NCBI RefSeq assembly: GCF_019802045.1
Contig: NZ_JAHVHU010000002.1
Span: 62,001-126,000 of the forward strand
Origin: Membranihabitans marinus
Lineage (GTDB): Bacteria; Bacteroidota; Bacteroidia; Chitinophagales; Saprospiraceae
Length of the DNA: 64,000 bases
Reading direction: 5' to 3'
This document shows, piece by piece, positions 9,608 to 18,131 of the stretch (its first letter is position 1; the number at the start of each line of letters is the position of its first letter). A model generated the notes under the pieces. That model was not told the DNA's origin, did not search any database, and worked only from the letters and a program-made list of their open reading frames with translations. The position numbers were made by a program, and so were the translations under genes.

Positions 9608-10095
9608 GGTTTTGCGTTTTTAAGTTGTTCTATCGTGCTAAATAAACGATCATCCTTCAAAATTTGTGCGCTATTTTGCATTAATTGAAAAATTTCCTGA
9701 AGCCGGTCTTTTTGGTAGGTTTTCTCTGCGGTGAATATTTTCAATTTGCCCGGTGACAATTTGAAGAGTTGCATCAGGGCAGTAACATCCTGATTTTTAG
9801 TAAAGTCAATGGCGGATTTGCCTTCGAGCCGAAGACCATTCATGATCACTTTCTCTTCCCCAAACCGGAAGATCCGGATGATGTCTGGTTGGCGGTGTTC
9901 CAGGTAATGAACCTGGGATAAAATTTTATCGAACACCACATCGCTGAAAATGGCGATCAGTTCCTGGCTTTTGGCCGGTTCATTTTCTTTGATTCGGACC
10001 CAGTCTTCGGCTGGTATTCCATTCGCTGCCAGAAAGGTGACAAATTCTTTTTCGAGTTCTTCCAATTCATCCTTGGTGAGCAATCTGTATTTCAT
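9604..10095 (-). CDS. DUF6495 family protein
   Basis: 163-aa cytosolic protein beginning MKYRLLTKDELEELEKEF, which I recognise as the conserved start of a Bacteroidota-specific family (DUF6495 from memory). It is charged and mostly helical, without cysteines, signal or membrane segment. Function unknown. It overlaps the next gene by 4 bp, which is odd because that gene makes an exported protein. Confidence 0.75.
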   Translation of the reverse strand: MKYRLLTKDELEELEKEFVTFLAANGIPAEDWVRIKENEPAKSQELIAIFSDVVFDKILSQVHYLEHRQPDIIRIFRFGEEKVIMNGLRLEGKSAIDFTKNQDVTALMQLFKLSPGKLKIFTAEKTYQKDRLQEIFQLMQNSAQILKDDRLFSTIEQLKNAKP

Positions 10096-10611
10096 GGTTT
10101 TTTGGCCTTTTAGACAAAGTTAAGGAACTTCATTCCAAATGATTTAATTCCGCCGGATAACATGCTGTGATTTTTTCCACCGGTCCCAACCAGGTAGATG
10201 AGTACTAAATTCCCGGTAGTACGAGCTCCAGCTCTGGCAGAACGGGATGCTTGTCTTTTTATTCCCCCAGATCATAGCAGTCCACGCAGATCGTGTCACG
10301 CCGGCGGGGTGGATAGAAAAAAGACTTGAAAGAAGCTATGACTAATGCGGAGCAAGCAGATTAATGACCATAATCTTTTCATACAATGTTTCTATGGTAC
10401 CGGTACCCTCGTGATTCATACAAATCAGGGGGTCGGTATGCCGCATTGATGAACTTGCCAACGCATAGAAAAAGGGTTTGGCCGTTTTTGTATTGTTATA
10501 GATTACATCTTTTGCCTTATCTGATTGGGCGGGTCAAATGGTACCGAGTATAAATGCATTTGTAGTATATTTGCAGCGGTACAGTATTTTGTCAAAAATA
10601 AACCAAAGCGT
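10096..10611. other. Intergenic region, about 515 bp, no gene seen
   Basis: Lies between the divergent DUF6495 and TerC genes. No coding sequence, strong hairpin or repeat shared with the rest of the window was recognised. A TATATTTG (-7 type TAnnTTTG) at 10566-10573, about 38 bp upstream of the TerC ATG, is a candidate promoter element, but no matching -33 TTTG is at the right distance. Confidence 0.4.
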
Positions 10612-11448
10612 ATGATTGAATTGTTATTTGGGATCGCCATTCCTGATTTTTCCCACCCGGCGATATGGATGAGTTTATTGACACTGACTTTTTTGGAGAT
10701 CGTCCTGGGAGTGGACAATATTCTATTTATTTCTATTATCAGTGGCAAATTGCCAAAAGAACACCAAGGGAAAGCCATTAATATCGGCCTTATACTGGCG
10801 ATGGTGATGCGTATTGTGCTGTTGTTTGGAATATCATATCTGACGGCCATGCAGGCGGTCTGGTTTTCATTTGATATTGGCTGGCTGGCGGCCGGTGTCA
10901 GCGGCCAAAGTGTAATTTTGTTTGCAGGGGGTGTGTTCCTGCTTTACAAAGCCACCAGTGAGATTCATCATAAGCTGGAAGGAGATCAACTTGCTGCAGC
11001 CAATAAAAAAGTAAATACATTGAGTAATGCCATCGTTCAGATTTCAGTGATCAACCTTGTTTTTTCCATCGATAGCATATTGACGGCGGTGGGAATGACC
11101 AGTGGTCTGGACGGAGCTTTGCTGATTATGATTATTGCCGTAGTGATCAGTGTGGGAATTATGATGGCTTTTGCCGTTCCGGTGGGTAATTTTGTCAATG
11201 AACACCCCACCATTCAGATGCTTGGTCTGGCATTTTTGATCCTAATTGGGTTTATGTTGGTCACCGAGGCAGCACATTTGTCTCATCTGGAGGTGTTCGA
11301 TGAGACGGTGGGCGCTATTCCCAAAGGATATCTGTACTTTGCCATCGCATTCTCGCTGATGGTGGAAATGCTCAATATGCGGCTTCGGAAAACTAAGAAG
11401 CCGGTTCAATTGCACGGGGCTGCAGAAAAAGTATCAGAGTCAAATTGA
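10612..11448 (+). CDS. TerC family integral membrane protein
   Basis: 278-aa polytopic protein, about 7 membrane segments. The first segment holds LGVDNILFISI and a later one FSIDSILTAVGM, the two acidic/Asn motifs typical of TerC (tellurium resistance C) proteins, now linked to metal-ion (Mn) export during secretion in other bacteria. ATG at 10612 (MIELLFGIAIPDF) was chosen over an upstream in-frame Met at 10525, whose 29-residue extension is unlike the family. Its stop overlaps the region just before apbE, suggesting a common transcript. Confidence 0.9.
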   Translation: MIELLFGIAIPDFSHPAIWMSLLTLTFLEIVLGVDNILFISIISGKLPKEHQGKAINIGLILAMVMRIVLLFGISYLTAMQAVWFSFDIGWLAAGVSGQSVILFAGGVFLLYKATSEIHHKLEGDQLAAANKKVNTLSNAIVQISVINLVFSIDSILTAVGMTSGLDGALLIMIIAVVISVGIMMAFAVPVGNFVNEHPTIQMLGLAFLILIGFMLVTEAAHLSHLEVFDETVGAIPKGYLYFAIAFSLMVEMLNMRLRKTKKPVQLHGAAEKVSESN

Positions 11449-11462
11449 AATACGATATCACT

Positions 11463-12518
11463 ATGAAATATTTGTTATGGGGCTTGGTGCTGGGGTGTAT
11501 GGCGTATGCATGTACTCCGCCGGCTGCAACGACCACTTCGATACAAAAGATCCAGGGGAATACGATGGGGACAACCTGGCACATCACCTATGAAGGATCC
11601 GATCAAAATCCGGTCAAAAAAGAAGAGGTTGACAGCGTATTAGCTATGATCAATCAGTCTGCTTCGACCTATATTCCCACGTCTTTGATCAGCCGGCTGA
11701 ATAAAGGAGAAACCATCGATGTCGAAGCAGAAAATGCGCATGAAATCGAATTTTTTAAGTTTAATGTGTCCATAGCAGAACAGGTGTGGAACTGGAGCGA
11801 CGGCTATTTTGATCCGACGGTAATGGATCTGGTGAATTATTGGGGGTTTGGATATGAAGGACACCGTCCGGTGGATCTGGTCGATTCTGTCAAAGTGGAT
11901 TCCTTGCTTCAATTTGTGGGATACGGCGACCTCCTCGATCAATTGGAAGGAGCGACGTGGAAATTGCCCCACGGGTACCAGCTTGATTTTAGTGCGGTGG
12001 CGAAAGGGGCGGCCTGCGATTGGCTGGGAGATTACTTCAAGGAACGTAGGATTGAGAATTATTTGATCGAGATAGGTGGAGAGATGTTGCTTCACGGCCC
12101 TGGAAGAGCCGGTGAAGGCTGGGTTATCGGGGTGAGTAAACCACAGGTGAATGCACCGGCGCAGGAACTGATCGAAGAACTGGTCATCAAAGATCAGGCT
12201 GTAGCCACCAGCGGTAATTACCGCAATTACTACGAATCCAATGGGCAGTTGTTTACACACACGATCAATCCGAAAACCGGTTATTCGGAACAAAGTAATG
12301 TGTTGTCAGCTACCGTGATTACTGACGGATGTGGTCTGGCTGATGCCCTGGCCACGGCAGTCATGGCCATGGGTTCCGATAAGGGTAAGGCCATGCTGGA
12401 TCAGATTCCGGAAGTAGAAGCCTACCTGATTTACAATAATGGCAGCGACAGTATGTTAATATATGAGACTTCCGGAATGAAATCACTTAAATATAAAAAC
12501 AACAATGATGAATTTTAA
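11463..12518 (+). CDS. apbE: FAD:protein FMN transferase, lipoprotein
   Basis: Attaches FMN covalently to Thr/Ser of target flavoproteins such as NqrB/C or RnfG. About 351 aa, starting at ATG 11463; signal and lipobox are LVLGCMAYACTPP. Family motifs are GTTWHITYEG, FDPTVMDLVNYWGFG, LDFSAVAKGAACDWL, YLIEIGGEMLLHG and the metal/FAD-site NPKTGYSEQSNVLSATVI. A TTG six codons upstream overlaps the TerC stop and is less likely. The 3' end overlaps the exonuclease gene by 14 bp. Confidence 0.94.
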   Translation: MKYLLWGLVLGCMAYACTPPAATTTSIQKIQGNTMGTTWHITYEGSDQNPVKKEEVDSVLAMINQSASTYIPTSLISRLNKGETIDVEAENAHEIEFFKFNVSIAEQVWNWSDGYFDPTVMDLVNYWGFGYEGHRPVDLVDSVKVDSLLQFVGYGDLLDQLEGATWKLPHGYQLDFSAVAKGAACDWLGDYFKERRIENYLIEIGGEMLLHGPGRAGEGWVIGVSKPQVNAPAQELIEELVIKDQAVATSGNYRNYYESNGQLFTHTINPKTGYSEQSNVLSATVITDGCGLADALATAVMAMGSDKGKAMLDQIPEVEAYLIYNNGSDSMLIYETSGMKSLKYKNNNDEF

Positions 12519-13338
12519 CCTTGACAGAGATCTGGTTTTTTTGGATATCGAATCAACGGGATTGCATGTGATTCATGATCGCATTATCCAGCTGGCTCTT
12601 ATCAAGTACCAAAAAGGAAAAGAGGAACCGGAAGAATACACTGTACTGGTCAATCCTGGAAGGGAGATCTCAGAGGAGTCTATTTCCATCCACGGCATTA
12701 CCCCTGAAATGGTGGCGGATAAACCCTTTTTTAAGGAGGTGGCCCGGGAGGTGCATAGCTTTATCGGGTCGGCAGATCTGGCTGGATACAATTCGAACCG
12801 GTTTGATGTGCCCATGCTCATGGAAGAGCTGGATCGGGCAGGCATTCCTCTGGATATGTCAGAACGACGAACCATCGATGTGATGCGGATTTTTACTAAA
12901 ATGGAACCGCGTAATCTTGCTGCTGCCCTGAAATTCTATACTGGTCAGGAGCTTGAGAATGCACATGATGCACTCGAAGATGTCCGGGCGACCGTAAAGG
13001 TACTTCACGGACAGCTGGATCGATATGCCGATACGCCGTATGACGATGGCGATGGAAATATTTCGAAACCGGTGCAAAATGATATGCAGGCTTTGCATGA
13101 TTTTACCACCGATCTTCGGTTTGCTGATGTGACTCAAAAGTTAAAATATGATCTGGACGGACAGGTTGTGTTCAATTTTGGCAAGTACAATGGTCAACCT
13201 GTAGGTAAATTCTTGTATAAAGACCGGCAGTATCTGGGGTGGATGTTGAACAAGGATTTTTCGTATCAGGTGAAAGACATTATCCAAAAAGAAGTGAAGG
13301 CTTATGCTGACAATCTGGCCAAGGGACAAAATGCTTAG
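12505..13338 (+). CDS. DEDDh 3'-5' exonuclease with C-terminal DUF3820-like domain
   Basis: 277 aa. An N-terminal RNase T/DnaQ-type exonuclease domain has Exo I DIESTGL (D14, E16), Exo II around LAGYNSNRFDVPML and Exo III HDALEDV (His and Asp). The C-terminal segment FNFGKYNGQPVGKFL...YLGWMLNKDF matches the small domain often fused to DnaQ-like nucleases (DUF3820 type). It acts on single-stranded DNA or RNA 3' ends; the biological target is unknown. It overlaps apbE by 14 bp and the next lipoprotein gene by 8 bp, so it is part of a coupled operon. Two consecutive Met codons (12505, 12508) are possible starts. Confidence 0.9.
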   Translation: MMNFNLDRDLVFLDIESTGLHVIHDRIIQLALIKYQKGKEEPEEYTVLVNPGREISEESISIHGITPEMVADKPFFKEVAREVHSFIGSADLAGYNSNRFDVPMLMEELDRAGIPLDMSERRTIDVMRIFTKMEPRNLAAALKFYTGQELENAHDALEDVRATVKVLHGQLDRYADTPYDDGDGNISKPVQNDMQALHDFTTDLRFADVTQKLKYDLDGQVVFNFGKYNGQPVGKFLYKDRQYLGWMLNKDFSYQVKDIIQKEVKAYADNLAKGQNA

Positions 13339-14092
13339 CATTCGGTTCTTTTTGATCCTCATGCTGGGCGGTCTGTTGTCGTGCGAGGAGTATAAAGAAG
13401 GGTGCATGGATGCTTCGGCGACCAACTTCCAGGTGTCCAATCAGGCTCCGTGTTGCTGCGAGTATCCAGATCTTGTGTTTCAGACTACATTGACCGACGG
13501 GGAAGGTACGTTGTCTTTCGCGGACACTTTTGAAAATGCTGCCGGTCAGCGCTATGTGATCCGGGAATTGAAGTTCCTGGCTTCAAATATCCAGCTGTCT
13601 GATTCGACAGGAGCGGTTTTTGTGCCCGGGGATACCACCGGGAACTACCTGGTATCGCCTGCTATTTTAGGGGTGAATGTGCTTGACCTCAATAATGCGG
13701 GGGCAAATTTTCTTTCGGATGGAACATTTGATCATTTGGAATTTTCTGTAGGTCCGGTGGAAGAACTACGGGGGAAAGTACCCGCTGATTTTCCACGCGA
13801 TCACCCTTTGAGGGATAGCACGTTCTATGACTTTAGGGCCCATTCGTGGAATTGGGTAAAAGTTGTGCTGGATGTACCGGGTAGCGAAGCAGGTTCGCTG
13901 AATCTGTCGATTGATGATCCACGTGCAAATGTTGATATTTCTGGTTCGTGGACCAAAACTCGCGGCCGGGATCTGGTTGTTAATTTTCGTATTAATATAA
14001 CCACCCTGTTTGATGCGATGGATTTCTCCCTGCCGGAGGACGTTCTTTTGAGTAAATTTAAAGCAAACTTAAGGGCCTCTTTTGAACCTTAA
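13331..14092 (+). CDS. MbnP-like periplasmic lipoprotein (partner of dihaem peroxidase)
   Basis: About 253-aa lipoprotein; ATG at 13331 gives a clean signal MLSIRFFLILMLGGLLSC, whereas the earlier in-frame Met at 13304 lies inside the previous gene. A short Cys-rich start (GCMDASATN, CCCEYP) resembles the calcium-type repeat preceding MbnP domains. The body has the family layout, including FDHLEFSVGP and AHSWNWVKVVLDV, where a Trp aligned with the modified, copper-binding position of the MbnP/CorA family would be expected. In that family the partner MbnH dihaem enzyme converts a Trp to kynurenine. The next gene is such an enzyme, 27 bp away. Copper binding is inference. Confidence 0.75.
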   Translation: MLSIRFFLILMLGGLLSCEEYKEGCMDASATNFQVSNQAPCCCEYPDLVFQTTLTDGEGTLSFADTFENAAGQRYVIRELKFLASNIQLSDSTGAVFVPGDTTGNYLVSPAILGVNVLDLNNAGANFLSDGTFDHLEFSVGPVEELRGKVPADFPRDHPLRDSTFYDFRAHSWNWVKVVLDVPGSEAGSLNLSIDDPRANVDISGSWTKTRGRDLVVNFRINITTLFDAMDFSLPEDVLLSKFKANLRASFEP

Positions 14093-14119
14093 TGGCATCG
14101 GAGGTATTGATTACATACT

Positions 14120-15247
14120 ATGAAGCCGGTAGTACGTTATAAAAAGCTAATTTTCTGTAGTATGTTTCTGCTATTTATAGGGGTGGGCGCCTGTGAAAAA
14201 GAGCCTGCCGAAGTGCCGGATGTGGATGAAGATGACCTGACTGCCATCCCCTATGAACCGACCCCATATACCTTGTCTGTAGCAGTAAATTATCCAAAAA
14301 TGAATATTCCGGCTTCCAATCCGATGACCCGTGAAGGTATAGCGCTGGGCCGGAGGTTGTTTTACGATCCCATTATGTCCCGGGACAGTACGATATCTTG
14401 CGGAAGTTGTCATCTGCAGACGGAAAGCTTTAAAGATCCCCGGGGTATATCGCTTGGGGTGGATGGCCGGACAGGTCGCCGGACCAGTATGAACCTGATC
14501 AATGTCGGGTACAATTCTCAAAATCTTTTCTGGGATGGCCGAAGCACCAGTTTGGAGGAACAAGTCCTGCATCCGGTCGAAGATCCAAATGAGCTCGATC
14601 ACGATTGGGCGGTGCTGGAAAAACAGATTCAAAACCACAAGGATTACCCCGCGGAATTCCGCCGGGCTTTTGGGATTACTAATAAAAAAGAAATTGATCA
14701 GAAATTGATTGCCAAAGCCATTGCTCAGTTTGAACGAACCCTGATCAGCAGTGGAACGACACGGTATGATCTCGCGCTGAAAGGTGAGCTCGTGCTGACC
14801 GAGGATGAATTGGAAGGGTATCTGATGTTCGTAGACGCTGTTCCTGATCTTCCGGATGCCGAGTGCGGCCATTGCCACGCAGAACCGCTTTTTACGACGT
14901 TTGAATTTAAAAATAATGGTCTGGAGAATATTGACAACCTGGAGAACTTCCCGGATAAAGGGCGTGGTGAAGTGACTGGCGAGTTGTGGGATTATGGAAA
15001 ATTTAAAATACCGACGCTGTTCAACGCAGCTGTTTCACCTCCTTATATGCACGATGGCCGGTTTGAAACATTGGAAGAAGTCATGGATCATTACAACAGC
15101 GGAGGGCATCGTCAGGCCAATACCGATCCGCTCATCGTACCCCTGGGGTTGACGGAGAAACAAAAACAACAAGTGATTGCATTCGTGAAAACTTTAACGG
15201 ATACCGCATTTTTAAATCACCCCGATTATGCTGATCCAAATCCATGA
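14120..15247 (+). CDS. Dihaem cytochrome c peroxidase/MauG family, MbnH-like
   Basis: 375-aa lipoprotein (signal LIFCSMFLLFIGVGACEKE). Two CxxCH haem sites are present: SCGSCH (C94, C97, H98) and ECGHCH (C249, C252, H253). Family sequences around RRLFYDP, SFKDPRGISLGVDGR, NLFWDGRSTSLEEQ and YMHDGRFETLEEVMDHYNSGG are all there. It reduces peroxide or, in the MbnH branch, oxidises a Trp of the partner MbnP. Placement just after the MbnP-like gene favours the second role. Last gene of the TerC-apbE-exonuclease-MbnP-MbnH group. Confidence 0.92.
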   Translation: MKPVVRYKKLIFCSMFLLFIGVGACEKEPAEVPDVDEDDLTAIPYEPTPYTLSVAVNYPKMNIPASNPMTREGIALGRRLFYDPIMSRDSTISCGSCHLQTESFKDPRGISLGVDGRTGRRTSMNLINVGYNSQNLFWDGRSTSLEEQVLHPVEDPNELDHDWAVLEKQIQNHKDYPAEFRRAFGITNKKEIDQKLIAKAIAQFERTLISSGTTRYDLALKGELVLTEDELEGYLMFVDAVPDLPDAECGHCHAEPLFTTFEFKNNGLENIDNLENFPDKGRGEVTGELWDYGKFKIPTLFNAAVSPPYMHDGRFETLEEVMDHYNSGGHRQANTDPLIVPLGLTEKQKQQVIAFVKTLTDTAFLNHPDYADPNP

Positions 15248-15458
15248 AAAGTAACAATATCGCTAGTTTAAAGACTATAATGCATTGATTAATAGGCTAT
15301 TAAGTATGTAGTATTATTTATTTGACGTAACAATACCGTAATTTTGTATTCGGTTTGTGTGGATCCTCCTCTTATATTTGTACTTGTCCAATTGATATTT
15401 GTATATAACGAGATATAATAGTTTTGGATATGTTCATGGGATTATAATTTGCATACTC

Positions 15459-15494
15459 GGGCCACCGGATCATTCTTGTGGCTCGTTTTTTTTT
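15459..15494 (+). terminator. Rho-independent terminator
   Basis: GGGCCAC at 15459-15465 pairs with GTGGCTC at 15478-15484 (7 bp, one G-T pair) across a 12-nt loop. A run of nine T follows on the plus strand. It lies about 210 bp after the peroxidase gene and touches the stop of the opposing exonuclease gene. Confidence 0.7.
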
Positions 15495-16170
15495 AGAGTA
15501 AATCCTTCAAGGTATATTCTTGATTCTCCTCTGCAGTCCTCCACAATTTCATAAAGATAAATGCGGTCGTTAATGCATCACCCATGGCAGAATGCCGGTC
15601 TCTGGTCTGAATGTCAAACTCCATGGCGATTTCATCGAGCGATGGTATCGGACTTTGATATTTGTTGTATATAAACTTGCTCGGATAGGCCTTTTTATAC
15701 AACACTCCGGTATCGATAAATGGGTTGATGAGTTCGGTATCATAATGGCGTTGGAGCGCCTGATTGATCATCGCTATGTCGTAGCCTACATGATGGCCGA
15801 CGATTACTTTCCCACTTAGGTGCGGGAGGATGGATTTAAGAAAGTCTTCTTCCGATAAACCATCTTTAATATCGTCCTTTAGTATTCCGTGAATAGGAAC
15901 AGTTTCTTTGTCAAAATAATCCTGTTTTATGTAACACTGAAATGATTTACCGGGCCATATTTCAAAGTTTCGTAAAGGAATGAAACCAAATGAAATAATC
16001 TTGTCTTTCGCCGTATCGAGGCCGGTGGCTTCCAGGTCAATAACTGCAAAGTCCTGGTCTCTTGATGGGGCATTTTGGTCGATTGCTATGGTATGTTCAA
16101 AGTATGCCCGGAGCCATTCGGGCCCTTTGGCTGGTGCCTTTGGTTTATTGCGTTTCCAGAATTTGAACAT
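15493..16170 (-). CDS. DEDDh 3'-5' exonuclease (PolC/DnaQ-like)
   Basis: 225-aa nuclease. Exo I is FAVIDLEATGLD, Exo II is VGHHVGYDIAMI, and Exo III is DRHSAMGDALTTA (His and Asp). A highly basic N-terminus (WKRNKPKAPAKGP) precedes the domain. It follows the DUF294/CBS gene by 23 bp; the pairing of a DnaQ-like nuclease with a cNMP-CBS-DUF294 protein is recurrent in bacteria, so a shared nucleotide-related role is likely but undefined. Confidence 0.9.
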   Translation of the reverse strand: MFKFWKRNKPKAPAKGPEWLRAYFEHTIAIDQNAPSRDQDFAVIDLEATGLDTAKDKIISFGFIPLRNFEIWPGKSFQCYIKQDYFDKETVPIHGILKDDIKDGLSEEDFLKSILPHLSGKVIVGHHVGYDIAMINQALQRHYDTELINPFIDTGVLYKKAYPSKFIYNKYQSPIPSLDEIAMEFDIQTRDRHSAMGDALTTAFIFMKLWRTAEENQEYTLKDLL

Positions 16171-16193
16171 GGTCGGAACGGACTTGTTTTGTG

Positions 16194-18131
16194 TTAGAAA
16201 AATTTCAGGCGAAACCGAACAGTTAAGACTTCCTGGATTTGGCCAATGGGTTTGAAGCTATTGCGCAGTAGTAATCGCTGAACTTTACTGAGTTGGTCGG
16301 GTGAGAAATAACGCCCGGAATTTGCATTTTTGATGCCGTTTTTGGCTCTCAGTTTCATAAGAACATCATAAGAATCGCGGGCATCCTGATACAGTTCTGC
16401 GTTTTTCGAATCCACTTCAGCAAGCTTCTCGTACCGATCGATGGTATTATTAATCCGTCCCACCTTCTGTTCCATGATTAATACGCGGGCAGCATCCACG
16501 AGGGGCAGCATCCCACGGTGTTTGATGTCAAACAGGTTTTTGTGTGCACCGTCTTTTTCAAGGATGAAATTTCTGAAGAAGCTCAGGGGCGGTGGGGTTT
16601 CCACTGCATATTTGGCTAGATAGGTCAGGAATATTTTACTGTCATGGACGATGTTGAATATATGTTCAGTCAGCTCTTTGGTGAGGTTCACTTCGCCATA
16701 TACAGACCGGTAATCCATAAAAATGTTGGCGTGCAGGATGGATTCATTATCCGGGGAATGGATCCATCTGGAGAATTGTCCCTTCCATTCATCGATTGAA
16801 AGACACCATTTTGGATTGTTTGCCATCATTTTGGCGGGACACTCCTTGAAACCACAGGTGATCATAATCTCCACAACATGATTCGCCAGCTCGAGAAAAT
16901 ATTTTTTGACACTGTCATACTGGTTTCTGGGAACTTCTTCAAAGATGATCGCATGATCCTGGTCGGTGCGGATAATTTGCTCGCGCCGGCCGTGGGAGCC
17001 GATGGCCACCCAGGTAAACCTGACCGGAGGCAGTCGGCCTGAATCTTTTAATATCCGCCGACGGGCAATGCGAATTGCACGAACGAACAGAGCATCATTG
17101 ATTGCTGTCATGACATCGGAAATAAAGGTAATCGCTACATCCTGGTCCAGGTACCGTTCCAGCAGCAGCTCTGCTCTTTCTCGGATGCGTTTTAATTCTT
17201 CCGGATCCCGGGATTTTTTCATTTGTTTGATGATCATACCCGGACTGTTGCCCTGATAAACCAGCATTTCACTTTCTGAAAACACACCTTTGATCTCTGA
17301 TTCGTCGGTGCCGTCTTCTGTCAGAACAATCTGGCCGATATCGTGCTGAATCATGGTCATCTGCGCCTGGGCATAGGTCGATTTCTCCGGGAGGCAAGTG
17401 ACCGGTGAGTGCATGATCATTCGGATGGGCTGATCAAGCTCGAGTCGCCGTAGACCGACCATGCGCCGGATGTCGGAGTCGGTTAAAATGCCCACCGGAT
17501 GCCGCTCCTCGTTGATGATGATAATCGAACTGACCTTTTCAATGGTCATGATACTGGCGGCCACTTCGACCGGGGTATCAGGCGAACAGGTCACGGGTTC
17601 CCGGGAACTGTGAAGCGATTGAACTTCCGAAAGTTTTTCATCCTGAAAGACTTCCCCCTTGCTTATAAAAACCAATCCATCCGTGTTGTCGTTTTTTCTG
17701 TCCGTGCGCGAGCCGGAAGCAAAACTGGAGGCCAAAAAGGAGCTAACCTGTGGGTTTTTGGCCATTATTTTCCGAATATCTGCCACGGCTATTCCATATA
17801 CGATGGATTCTTCCTGAGCGGTGCCTGTCGACAAATAAGGCTGATCGGCAATGACCGGCCGGATTCCAAAAACGTCTCCTTCACCACACAAATCCATGAG
17901 AATATTTACACCACCTTCCAGTCTTTCCAGTTTTACCGCTCCTTTCCGAACGATGTAAAAATAATCACCGGAGGGATCACCCTGCTGGAAAAATATGTCT
18001 CCTTTGTCGACATATTTGATCTTGATGTTTTCCAGCACGAGCGAGATTTCTGCCTCACTCATCATGGAAAAGGGCGGATATTCAACCAGGAAATCCTGGG
18101 TACGATATTTTAAGACGTTTCGATTTGCCAT
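16194..18131 (-). CDS. cNMP-binding, CBS and DUF294 nucleotidyltransferase-like regulator
   Basis: 645-aa multidomain signalling protein. The order is: cyclic-nucleotide-binding domain (residues ~15-135, GDIFFQQGDPSGDYFYIVRKG), a CBS pair (~180-300, PVTCSPDTPVEVAA and PVGILTDSDIRRM), then a GlnD/GlnE-like nucleotidyltransferase domain with GSHGRREQIIRTDQDHAI and the conserved DUF294 C-terminus. It probably senses a cyclic or adenine nucleotide and modifies an unknown partner. Its ATG shares one base with the TAA of the metalloprotease gene (TAATG). The 3'-5' exonuclease gene follows. Confidence 0.93.
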   Translation of the reverse strand: MANRNVLKYRTQDFLVEYPPFSMMSEAEISLVLENIKIKYVDKGDIFFQQGDPSGDYFYIVRKGAVKLERLEGGVNILMDLCGEGDVFGIRPVIADQPYLSTGTAQEESIVYGIAVADIRKIMAKNPQVSSFLASSFASGSRTDRKNDNTDGLVFISKGEVFQDEKLSEVQSLHSSREPVTCSPDTPVEVAASIMTIEKVSSIIIINEERHPVGILTDSDIRRMVGLRRLELDQPIRMIMHSPVTCLPEKSTYAQAQMTMIQHDIGQIVLTEDGTDESEIKGVFSESEMLVYQGNSPGMIIKQMKKSRDPEELKRIRERAELLLERYLDQDVAITFISDVMTAINDALFVRAIRIARRRILKDSGRLPPVRFTWVAIGSHGRREQIIRTDQDHAIIFEEVPRNQYDSVKKYFLELANHVVEIMITCGFKECPAKMMANNPKWCLSIDEWKGQFSRWIHSPDNESILHANIFMDYRSVYGEVNLTKELTEHIFNIVHDSKIFLTYLAKYAVETPPPLSFFRNFILEKDGAHKNLFDIKHRGMLPLVDAARVLIMEQKVGRINNTIDRYEKLAEVDSKNAELYQDARDSYDVLMKLRAKNGIKNANSGRYFSPDQLSKVQRLLLRNSFKPIGQIQEVLTVRFRLKFF

